10,392 nucleotides of DNA. Origin: Bacteroidales bacterium (lineage in GTDB: Bacteria > Bacteroidota > Bacteroidia > Bacteroidales > S143-33). Below, piece after piece: positions 1-6,336 of the stretch. Position numbers and translations under genes: made by a program. A model generated the notes under the pieces. It saw only the letters and a list, made by a program, of their open reading frames with translations. It ran no database searches and had not been told where the DNA came from. Positions within the stretch are counted from its first letter, which is position 1; every line of letters starts with the position of its first letter. Location of the stretch: positions 1 to 10,392 of the forward strand of contig JALWNS010000445.1 of the NCBI GenBank assembly GCA_027083655.1, in the 5' to 3' direction.

Positions 1-197
1 TTCCCCTCTCTGAGAATATTTATGCATTTTATTTTAGACGGAAAAATAAGCCAGTTAAAATAATAACAGGTGATTTTAATGATGATTTTGATACTTTTGA
101 TGAGCTTAAGGATTTTATAACACATAACGATAATATAACAACAGAAGAAGTAGTCAAACATATGCTAATAAAAATGTCAATCTGGGATTACGAATAA
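1..197 (+). CDS. C-terminal end of an unrecognised protein (5' end outside window)
   Basis: An open frame enters from the left edge (first full codon at base 3) and stops with TAA at 195-197, giving the last 64 residues. The tail is soluble and charged. It has an acidic stretch around residues 24-37 of the visible part (GDFNDDFDTFDELKDF) and ends in MSIWDYE. There is no membrane segment, signal peptide or motif I can assign to a family. The stop lies only 6 bases before the start of the Nramp-type transporter on the same strand, so the two are probably co-transcribed. The protein's role cannot be inferred from this fragment. That it is a real coding end is supported by the open frame reaching the window edge and by the tight spacing to the next gene. 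Confidence 0.7.
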   Translation, partial: PLSENIYAFYFRRKNKPVKIITGDFNDDFDTFDELKDFITHNDNITTEEVVKHMLIKMSIWDYE

Positions 198-203
198 AAT
201 TTT

Positions 204-1613
204 ATGAGTAAGAAATTACAAATAGTAAAACAACGATTATTTAACATACTTTTTTGGTCAGTAGTATCTGCAGCTTTTATAGGACCAGGGACTGTTACGA
301 CTGTTACCAAAGCAGGTGCTTATTACCGTTACGACTTGATGTGGACTGTAATCTTTTCTATTTTTGCAGCGCTTTTATTACAAGAAGCAAGTGCTCGTAT
401 TACTATTTATTCTGGAATGAATTTAGGGCAGGCTATATCAAAGTATTTTGAAGGGAAAAAGAGCCGTACTATAGTCTTGATACTGGTAGTAGGAGCTATT
501 ATACTTGGTAGTGCCGCTTATGAAACAGGTAATATCATAGGCTCTGTCGAAGGCTTGCATTTTGTCTTCCCAAAGGTGCCTAAGTCATATTTTGTACTAG
601 GTATTGGATTTTTTGCTTTTTTAGCGTTTTCTTTGCGGTCAGTCCGGTTGATAGCCCAGTTTATGGGAGCTTTTGTAATATTGATGGGTATAGCCTTTTT
701 TTCGACAGCTTTTTTTGTTAAACCTGATATTAGTGCTATGCTCAAAGGTATTTTTGTGCCTACCATCCCAAATGTTTCAGGTGCAGGGCTTTTGGTGTTA
801 GGTATTATTGGCACGACGGTTGTACCTTATGATATCTTTCTAGGCTCGGGTATTATCGACAAGAGCCAGACAATTAAAGATGCACGGTTTGGTTTGTCTG
901 TCGCTATTATTTTAGGTGGAATTATTACAATGGCTATAATGACAGTGGGAAGTGCGATTACTGAGGGGTGGTCCCAGAAGGCTATTAACAACATGGAGTT
1001 CTCCTTTGATTTGATAAAAAACATTTTGTATTTGAATTCTTTTATAGGTGATCTGGCTGTTTATATATTTGGTTTTGGTATGTTTGCAGCAGGATTTACT
1101 TCGGCTATTACGGCACCTCTGGCATCTGCTATTACAGCAAGAAGTGTCTTTGGGTATAATAATAAAAAGTGGGCGCCAAAGTCCCTGTATTATTATTTGG
1201 TCACTGGAGGTATATTGCTCACAGGTATGACTTTTGGCCTTTTGCAAGTAAAACCAATACCAGCGATTATTGCAGCACAGGCCTTTAACGGTTTGATCCT
1301 TCCTTTTATTAGTATATTCCTGATAATTGTGATAAATGATCCTAAAGTGATGAAGGATAAGGTCAATAGCTGGTTGCTGAATGTTTTAATGATTTTTGTA
1401 GTATGGTTAACAACAGTTATAGGCCTGTTGAATCTGACAAAAGCATTATCCCAGATGCTAAAATTAGAACTACCTGATCCGGACAGGGTTTTCTTGATTC
1501 TGTCAATAATAAGCGGGTTAATTTCTGTATATGTTTTCAGCTATATTATAAAAATAAGAAAGCAAGGTAAAGAATTAATTTTGAAAAACATTACCCAAGG
1601 TGAGCTTGATTGA
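204..1613 (+). CDS. Nramp-superfamily divalent metal transporter with non-canonical metal site
   Basis: This is a 469-residue polytopic inner-membrane protein of the Nramp/SLC11 superfamily, whose members move divalent metals (Mn, Fe and others), usually with protons. About 11 hydrophobic segments are visible, the usual number. Family landmarks: the first helix with IGPGTVTTVTKAGA (residues 26-39), LLLQEASARI after it, YETGNIIG (106-113) in helix 3, TTVVPYDIFLGSG (204-216) in helix 6, GFTSAITAPLASA (297-309), and AQAFNGLILPF (358-368) near helix 10. In classical MntH/DMT proteins helix 1 carries DPGN and helix 6 MPHN, which supply metal ligands. Here these read GPGT (27-30) and VPYD (207-210), so the Asp, Asn, Met and His of the classical sites are replaced. 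The fold is therefore clear but the substrate is not, and calling it a manganese transporter would go beyond the evidence. The ATG at 204 is the first in frame and follows the upstream stop by 6 bases. The 3' end overlaps the next gene by 14 bases, suggesting coupled translation. Confidence 0.9.
   Translation: MSKKLQIVKQRLFNILFWSVVSAAFIGPGTVTTVTKAGAYYRYDLMWTVIFSIFAALLLQEASARITIYSGMNLGQAISKYFEGKKSRTIVLILVVGAIILGSAAYETGNIIGSVEGLHFVFPKVPKSYFVLGIGFFAFLAFSLRSVRLIAQFMGAFVILMGIAFFSTAFFVKPDISAMLKGIFVPTIPNVSGAGLLVLGIIGTTVVPYDIFLGSGIIDKSQTIKDARFGLSVAIILGGIITMAIMTVGSAITEGWSQKAINNMEFSFDLIKNILYLNSFIGDLAVYIFGFGMFAAGFTSAITAPLASAITARSVFGYNNKKWAPKSLYYYLVTGGILLTGMTFGLLQVKPIPAIIAAQAFNGLILPFISIFLIIVINDPKVMKDKVNSWLLNVLMIFVVWLTTVIGLLNLTKALSQMLKLELPDPDRVFLILSIISGLISVYVFSYIIKIRKQGKELILKNITQGELD
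1597..1608 (+). promoter_or_regulatory. Possible Shine-Dalgarno and competing GTG/TTG starts at the gene overlap
   Basis: The end of the Nramp-type gene contains AAGGTGAG (1597-1604). AAGG (1597-1600) touches the GTG at 1600, too close to serve it, but sits 5 bases before an in-frame TTG at 1606. The large downstream protein may therefore start at GTG 1600 or TTG 1606, a difference of two residues. Many Bacteroidota genes lack a Shine-Dalgarno, so this does not settle the start. Confidence 0.35.
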
Positions 1614-4600
1614 AACACTATATAAAATACTTAGCAAATACTTTGACCTGAAAAAAGACGAGTTTGAGAAGATTACTTATTTACAGCTTTTTTCTTTTTT
1701 CCTGGGTTTTTTTGTAGCGTTTTATTTTGTGCCTGCCAACGCAGAGTTTGTTAAATATTATGGTAGTGCACAATTGCCATTTGCCTATATCTTGTCAGGT
1801 CTGGTAGGTACAGGCGCTTTGGTTATATATTCATGGATACAAAAGCGTGCCAGTAGCAAGAAGTTGTTTACTTATGCCATTATCATTATAATTACAATAG
1901 CCCTATTGTCCAGGATCCTGACTTTGTTATTGCAGTTAAATGTTTTTGGTTTTGAACAGCAGTTGTTGGTTACTTTAAGGCGGTGGGTAAGCTTTTTTGT
2001 ATTTATATGGGCGTGGCCATTTATTGCTTTGACTGCAACGATAACAGGTGGATTAGCTCTGAGGCTTTTTAACCTTCTGGAGGTTAAACGTTATTACGGT
2101 ATTATTAATCTAGGTGGTGTTGGTGCCGCTATTTTAAGCTACTTCTCTATGCCTTTGTTTATTAATAAGTTATCACATCAATACGATCTTATAGTTATTG
2201 GCTCACTTGGTCTTTTTGCTGCTATTATACTTTTGAAGCACATTTATAGAAAGTTTCCTGAAAAAACAAACACAACGGCCCACAAAGGTGTTTTCAAATC
2301 GTTCATGCGCAATTTTGCAAGCAAGGGCTTTATTTCATGGATCTTTATCGGTGCAGCTTTCTCAATAATAGCTATTTACATTGCAGACTATGGTTTTTTG
2401 ATAACGATTAAGCAATCATCACATCTCTTGCCCGACAATCAGGCTGTTGCCCGGTTTATGTCCTTAGTTTTCGGAGCTTTGAAGATTGGGGAATTTTTAA
2501 TTTCGATGTTTTCGGGACGGATATTGTCAAAGTATGGAGTACGTATTGGCTTGCTAATGCTTCCGTTGACCATAACGCTTCTTGAACTTCTGGGCCTGTC
2601 AATAGCTTTTAGTATAGGAGTGGCAAGTATGTTTTTCTTGGGTACTATGACTTTGAACAAGATGCTTGAGAGGATTATCAGGCGTGGGGTTGATGATCCT
2701 AGTTTTAATGTATTGTACCAGACTTTGCCAGATGATTTTAAATTGTATATACAGACGCGTGTAGGTGTAGTACAGCAGTTTTCAATCTCTATTGCAGGTT
2801 TTTTGTTGTGGTGTTTGCACAAATTACTTTATTACAACAATACCTTTCATTTAGAGCTATACCCTTTGTACACTTTGCCATTTCTGGCAGTCTGGATTCT
2901 TGTAGCACTCAAGCTTTATTCTTCATATAAAAACCGCATACGCCAGATACTTGACCAGAAAAAACTTTTTAAGCTTGAATATGTAGAGAAGGATATTTTT
3001 GCACTGGATGTTTTGCAGAAAAACCTGCTTAGCAAAGATATTGATGTAGCTAAATTCTCTGTGGTCGTTCTATCTGAAACCAATGCCAGGGCTCTTGAAA
3101 ATTATGCTAATTTTTTATTAAAGATTGATAACCAAATTATTCGCAAAGCTATTTTGAAAAATATTGACTCTACTTATAGTGAGAAGCTTGTTAGCACTAT
3201 AGAGCAGGTTGGAAATAGAGTGGGATTCAAAGAAAGGGAGCTACGTAAATTAATACTCAGGGCGCTATTCCAGCTTGATTATACAGAAGTAGGTTTTTAT
3301 ACCTATCAACAATTGGAGGAACTTATATCGAGTACAAAGCTCAAGGATAAAATTTTAGCCTGCAAATTTTTATATAAAAACCAAATACCTGGGGACACTC
3401 ACCTTATACACAAATTATTAGATGCCGAAGAGAAAGAAATAAAATTGGCAGCAATCAAGATAGCTGCCAGAAGACGGGACAAGTCGTTATATGGCAAGCT
3501 TATAGAGATGTTAAATAATTCGCAGTTTAATAATATGCTCATTAGCATACTTATAGAGATTGGAGAACCTATCCTCGAAGACCTTGACCTGTTTTTCCAG
3601 AAACAGAAGAATCCAGATACCTTAAAAAAAGTCATCCAGATATATGCAAAAATAGGAACCCCAAAAGCCCAAAAATTACTGCTTAAACAAATAAACTATC
3701 CGGACAGGGAGATACAACAAAGCATAATAGATGCACTCTTCTATAGTGACTATTATGCTAGCGCCCTGCATGAACACGAAGTTATAAAACAGAAAATTTT
3801 TGAGACCGTTGATAATATTGTATGGTTTTATGCGACCATAAAAGATATTGTCAAAGAGAAAAATACACTAAAGCTTCTACAAGCCCTGGACCTAGAGATG
3901 CAGCAGACTATAGATAAGCTTTTTACACTCCTTACATTCATCCATCCAAAGGAGATCGTAGATCTGATAAAGGCAAATATTATAGGCGAAAATACAATCT
4001 TTGCTATAGAGCTGATAGACAATTTTATAGATAATGATATCAAAAGGATTATAATACCATTGTTTGAAAAAATAGGTATTAGCCAGAAAATAAAAAGGCT
4101 GCGTAGGTATTTCCAGCATTACCAGCTTGGTTTTGAAGGCAGGCTAAAGGATATTTTGATACAAGATTACACAAAGGTGGATATATGGAGCAAAGTAAAG
4201 GCTATAGAGCTTTTGGGTAAACTATTGCCACGTAATGTAGATATTAAAGAGTTAAAATTGCCATCAGATCCACCGAATAGTTTTACTTCTGGTGTATTGA
4301 GGCAATACATAACCCAAAATATGCCCAATAGCCCTATCCCTGCAGAGCTTTTGGTTATGTTATACCATCCTAATGAATTGATACATACTACTGTTGCCAA
4401 GATACTTATGTCAAGATATAACACTCTGGTTAACAATCTGATAGATTATTTGCCTATCCCCAATAAACTACAAATAGAAAGAAGTATAAGAAAAAATGAT
4501 TTTCTGATTGACAGGATTAAGTTGCTCAAACGCATGTATTTGTTTTATACAGTGCCAGAGAAGTCTTTAATAGATCTGGCAAAAATAATGCGTAATATCA

Positions 4601-4890
4601 AGATAGACCAGGACCAGCAGGTAACTTTCCAACCCCCAGATATTGACACCGAACACGAAGACATTATTATAGTTATTAAAGGCAAGTTAATATACAACAA
4701 TGGTAAAGAGCTGGTAGAATATCAACGTAATGATGTGATTATAAGAGGGGTGAATATTTCGCAGAAGGCACAATTTCTAACAGTAAGCAAGAAGGCAAAT
4801 TTGATCTTTATTACAAGATTTGATTTCTTTAATTTACTTGCAATGGACAAGGATCTTATAGGTCATCTTTTAGACAGAATGGAGTTTTGA
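1600..4890 (+). CDS. ATP/ADP-translocase-like membrane protein fused to HEAT-like repeats and a degenerate cyclic-nucleotide-binding domain
   Basis: This is a 1096-residue inner-membrane fusion protein. Residues about 25-442 hold some 12 hydrophobic segments with features of the ATP/ADP translocase (Npt/NTT-type) branch of the major facilitator superfamily: RYYGIINLGGVGAAIL (164-179) and DDPSFNVLYQTLPDDFK (365-381), followed by a helix that begins TRVGVVQQFSISIAGF. Residues about 455-970 are a soluble region of amphipathic helix pairs rich in Leu and Ile. The clearest HEAT-like units lie around 605-720 (for example EIKLAAIKIAARR and a following GKLIEMLNN). Residues about 979-1096 resemble a cyclic-nucleotide-binding beta-barrel (SLIDLAKIM, then DIIIVIKGKLIYNNGKELVEY). 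The usual phosphate-binding cassette with Glu and Arg is absent; the stretch reads NDVIIRGVNISQKAQFLTV. Nucleotide transport is a family-based guess, and such free-living fusions may move something else. The start is GTG 1600 or TTG 1606, overlapping the transporter upstream by 14 or 8 bases, so the two are probably translated together. No strong terminator is seen after the TGA. Confidence 0.8.
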   Translation: MSLIETLYKILSKYFDLKKDEFEKITYLQLFSFFLGFFVAFYFVPANAEFVKYYGSAQLPFAYILSGLVGTGALVIYSWIQKRASSKKLFTYAIIIIITIALLSRILTLLLQLNVFGFEQQLLVTLRRWVSFFVFIWAWPFIALTATITGGLALRLFNLLEVKRYYGIINLGGVGAAILSYFSMPLFINKLSHQYDLIVIGSLGLFAAIILLKHIYRKFPEKTNTTAHKGVFKSFMRNFASKGFISWIFIGAAFSIIAIYIADYGFLITIKQSSHLLPDNQAVARFMSLVFGALKIGEFLISMFSGRILSKYGVRIGLLMLPLTITLLELLGLSIAFSIGVASMFFLGTMTLNKMLERIIRRGVDDPSFNVLYQTLPDDFKLYIQTRVGVVQQFSISIAGFLLWCLHKLLYYNNTFHLELYPLYTLPFLAVWILVALKLYSSYKNRIRQILDQKKLFKLEYVEKDIFALDVLQKNLLSKDIDVAKFSVVVLSETNARALENYANFLLKIDNQIIRKAILKNIDSTYSEKLVSTIEQVGNRVGFKERELRKLILRALFQLDYTEVGFYTYQQLEELISSTKLKDKILACKFLYKNQIPGDTHLIHKLLDAEEKEIKLAAIKIAARRRDKSLYGKLIEMLNNSQFNNMLISILIEIGEPILEDLDLFFQKQKNPDTLKKVIQIYAKIGTPKAQKLLLKQINYPDREIQQSIIDALFYSDYYASALHEHEVIKQKIFETVDNIVWFYATIKDIVKEKNTLKLLQALDLEMQQTIDKLFTLLTFIHPKEIVDLIKANIIGENTIFAIELIDNFIDNDIKRIIIPLFEKIGISQKIKRLRRYFQHYQLGFEGRLKDILIQDYTKVDIWSKVKAIELLGKLLPRNVDIKELKLPSDPPNSFTSGVLRQYITQNMPNSPIPAELLVMLYHPNELIHTTVAKILMSRYNTLVNNLIDYLPIPNKLQIERSIRKNDFLIDRIKLLKRMYLFYTVPEKSLIDLAKIMRNIKIDQDQQVTFQPPDIDTEHEDIIIVIKGKLIYNNGKELVEYQRNDVIIRGVNISQKAQFLTVSKKANLIFITRFDFFNLLAMDKDLIGHLLDRMEF

Positions 4891-4919
4891 TGTTTTTTAC
4901 AAAAATATCTTAAATCGTT

Positions 4920-4950
4920 TTTGAAAAAAATAGTGGAATTAATATCTTTG
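4920..4950 (+). promoter_or_regulatory. Bacteroidota-type promoter of the tRNA gene
   Basis: TTTG at 4920-4923 is followed, after 19 bases, by TATCTTTG at 4943-4950. This matches the primary-sigma promoter of Bacteroidota (about -33 TTTG, -7 TAnnTTTG). Transcription would begin around 4956-4960, some 20 bases before the mature tRNA 5' end. No other start of this quality was seen in the window. Confidence 0.8.
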
Positions 4951-4977
4951 CCGTGCAATTGTGGAAAATGAATTTTT

Positions 4978-5051
4978 GGCGGGATAGCTCAGTTGGTCAG
5001 AGCGCAGGATTCATAATCCTGAGGTCGAGGGTTCAAGTCCCTCTCCCGCTA
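4978..5051 (+). tRNA. tRNA-Met (anticodon CAT), probably elongator
   Basis: A complete 74-base cloverleaf can be drawn. The acceptor stem GGCGGGA (4978-4984) pairs with TCCCGCT (5044-5050), with one G-T at the end. The D stem is GCTC/GAGC (4987-4990, 5000-5003). The anticodon stem CAGGA/TCCTG (5005-5009, 5017-5021) encloses the loop TTCATAA with anticodon CAT at 5012-5014. The T stem is GAGGG/CCCTC (5027-5031, 5039-5043) with loop TTCAAGT. The discriminator is A5051. CCA is not encoded (CAA follows). A fully paired acceptor end and the lack of three G-C pairs next to the anticodon loop argue against initiator tRNA. A CAT tRNA could also be the lysidine-modified isoleucine type, but pairs 4-69 and 5-68 are G-C rather than C-G, which favours elongator Met. 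Confidence 0.93.
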
Positions 5052-5055
5052 CAAG

Positions 5056-5084
5056 AGCCGCTTTTAGCGGCTTTTTTGTTTTTT
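5056..5084 (+). terminator. Intrinsic terminator of the tRNA gene
   Basis: AGCCGCT (5056-5062) and AGCGGCT (5066-5072) form a perfect 7-bp stem with a 3-base loop. A T-rich tract follows (5073-5084, interrupted by one G). It begins 5 bases after the tRNA ends, so the tRNA is a single-gene unit. Confidence 0.9.
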
Positions 5085-5183
5085 GTAAGCCTGTTTTCTG
5101 TTGAAATATTGTACTTTCTTTACTTTCCAGGTCCGGTTAATATTCTTACATCTGTCATTTATTTTTTATTTTTACTAGAAAAA

Positions 5184-6272
5184 ATGAGGCAAATTCCCTT
5201 CTGGTTGTTTCTTTTGCTTTTGCTAAGTTCGTGTAGCGCTATACAGGGTACTGAGTATAAGATAATAGCAGCTTCGGATGACAGGATATTTTATATAGGC
5301 CGTGTGGTAAAATCAGATTCCATAGTTAAGGTATCGTGGCCTGGTACACAGGTGGTAATTAAATTCCGCGGTAGCTTCCTGGCAGTGACAATGGATGACA
5401 AAACAGGTGATAATTTTTATCATGTAACCATTGATGGCGATTCTTCTTTTGTGCTTGAGGCGGAAAAAGGTAAGCATACATACGTACTCTTGAGAAATAT
5501 AGAGCAAGGTGTTCATACAGTCAGGTTGTTTAAAAGTACTGAATATATTTTTGGTAGCACAGAGATTTATTCTTTTGCCACGGACAGGAGCGGAGATTTT
5601 CTTAAAGCACAAAGTCCCCACAAATTATTAATAGAATTTTATGGTAATTCTATAACTGCAGGGCTAGGTAATCTACATCCATCGGGTAGCAGTTTTAATC
5701 CGCAATTTGAGGATAATTATATGGCTTATGGAGCAATTACAGCCCGGAATCTTAACGCCGATTATGTGTGTATTGCACGTAGTGGTATTGGCCTGACTGT
5801 AAGCTGGGATTCTCTCATAATGCCAGAACTGTTTTGGAGAGTTGATCCTTTTGATACAGATATTCACTGGGATTTTAGCCGTAGCGAACCTAATATAGTA
5901 GTTGTTAATCTCTTCCAGAATGATTCCTGGTTGGTAAAAAGGCCTGATCACCCGCAGTATAAACTACGTTTTGGTAGCAAAAAACCTGATGAAGAATTTT
6001 TTGTAAATTCTTATGAACGTTTCATAGATACCCTTACTGTTCTTTATCCCAAAGCTGAAATAATCTGTACACTAGGACCAATGAGTGCCGTCCAACCTGG
6101 TTCTCCATGGCCAGGATATATTAAAAAGGCAGTTGCACGTCTTAATAATAGGAGGGTACATACTTTCTTTTTCCCTTATTTTGTTCGTAAAGGCCATCCC
6201 ACAATAAAGGATCATGAGCAAATGGCACAGATGTTAACTTCATTTATTATTGATAGCGTAATGAAGAAGTGA
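5184..6272 (+). CDS. SGNH-superfamily esterase lipoprotein, carbohydrate-esterase-family-2-like
   Basis: This is a 362-residue exported lipoprotein. Residues 1-16 are a signal peptide ending in the lipobox LSSC, with lipidated Cys17. No acidic cluster follows the Cys, so a periplasmic rather than surface location is more likely (inference). Residues about 30-132 look like the beta-sandwich that precedes the catalytic domain in family CE2 (IGRVV, WPGTQVVIKFRGS, HVTIDGD). The SGNH domain follows: block I EFYGNSITAGLG with nucleophile Ser156, block III NLFQNDSW (Asn246), and the catalytic His in KGHPTIKDHEQMA (His338). The usual GDS is GNS, and no acidic residue stands in the five positions before the His (FVRKG). 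This fits the Ser-His dyad reported for some CE2 enzymes. CE2 members deacetylate plant polysaccharides, but the substrate here is unknown. The ATG at 5184 is chosen because the frame is open upstream only by running through the tRNA and its terminator, and because it gives a proper lipoprotein signal. No convincing promoter was found in the 100 bases before it. Confidence 0.87.
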   Translation: MRQIPFWLFLLLLLSSCSAIQGTEYKIIAASDDRIFYIGRVVKSDSIVKVSWPGTQVVIKFRGSFLAVTMDDKTGDNFYHVTIDGDSSFVLEAEKGKHTYVLLRNIEQGVHTVRLFKSTEYIFGSTEIYSFATDRSGDFLKAQSPHKLLIEFYGNSITAGLGNLHPSGSSFNPQFEDNYMAYGAITARNLNADYVCIARSGIGLTVSWDSLIMPELFWRVDPFDTDIHWDFSRSEPNIVVVNLFQNDSWLVKRPDHPQYKLRFGSKKPDEEFFVNSYERFIDTLTVLYPKAEIICTLGPMSAVQPGSPWPGYIKKAVARLNNRRVHTFFFPYFVRKGHPTIKDHEQMAQMLTSFIIDSVMKK

Positions 6273-6291
6273 CTTTTTACCGGTAAGAAAC

Positions 6292-6322
6292 AAAAAAGGA
6301 CGCCCGCAGGGCGTCCTTTTTT
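6292..6322. terminator. Bidirectional terminator between convergent genes
   Basis: A perfect inverted repeat has arms at 6292-6305 and 6309-6322 and a 3-base loop. Eight GC-rich pairs (GGACGCCC/GGGCGTCC) are flanked by six A on the left and six T on the right. It therefore reads as a hairpin plus U tract on both strands. It lies 19 bases after the esterase stop and 14 bases past the stop of the leftward lipoprotein gene, and probably ends both transcripts. Confidence 0.93.
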
Positions 6323-6336
6323 GTAAGAAGCCTGTT

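Noticed and set aside
912..1247. Minus-strand open frame inside the Nramp-type gene, and similar frames opposite the other large genes
   Set aside because: These lie wholly within well-supported genes, have no family features and have low-complexity composition; they are shadows of the coding strand.
4891..4930. Terminator after the translocase-like gene (CAAAAA ... TTTTTG)
   Set aside because: Six A-T-dominated pairs over a 12-base loop are too weak and common in AT-rich DNA; the operon may read into the tRNA.
5101..5128. Promoter for the esterase (TTG at 5101, TACTTTCC at 5121)
   Set aside because: The -7 match is poor and the spacing is 17 rather than about 19-21; too weak to annotate.
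4953..5183. N-terminal extension of the esterase frame upstream of ATG 5184
   Set aside because: It runs through the tRNA and its terminator and would hide the lipoprotein signal peptide; the frame is open only by chance.
6277..6286. Ten-base palindrome TTACCGGTAA after the esterase stop
   Set aside because: It has no room for a loop, a second copy was not seen, and it sits just before a strong terminator; probably chance.
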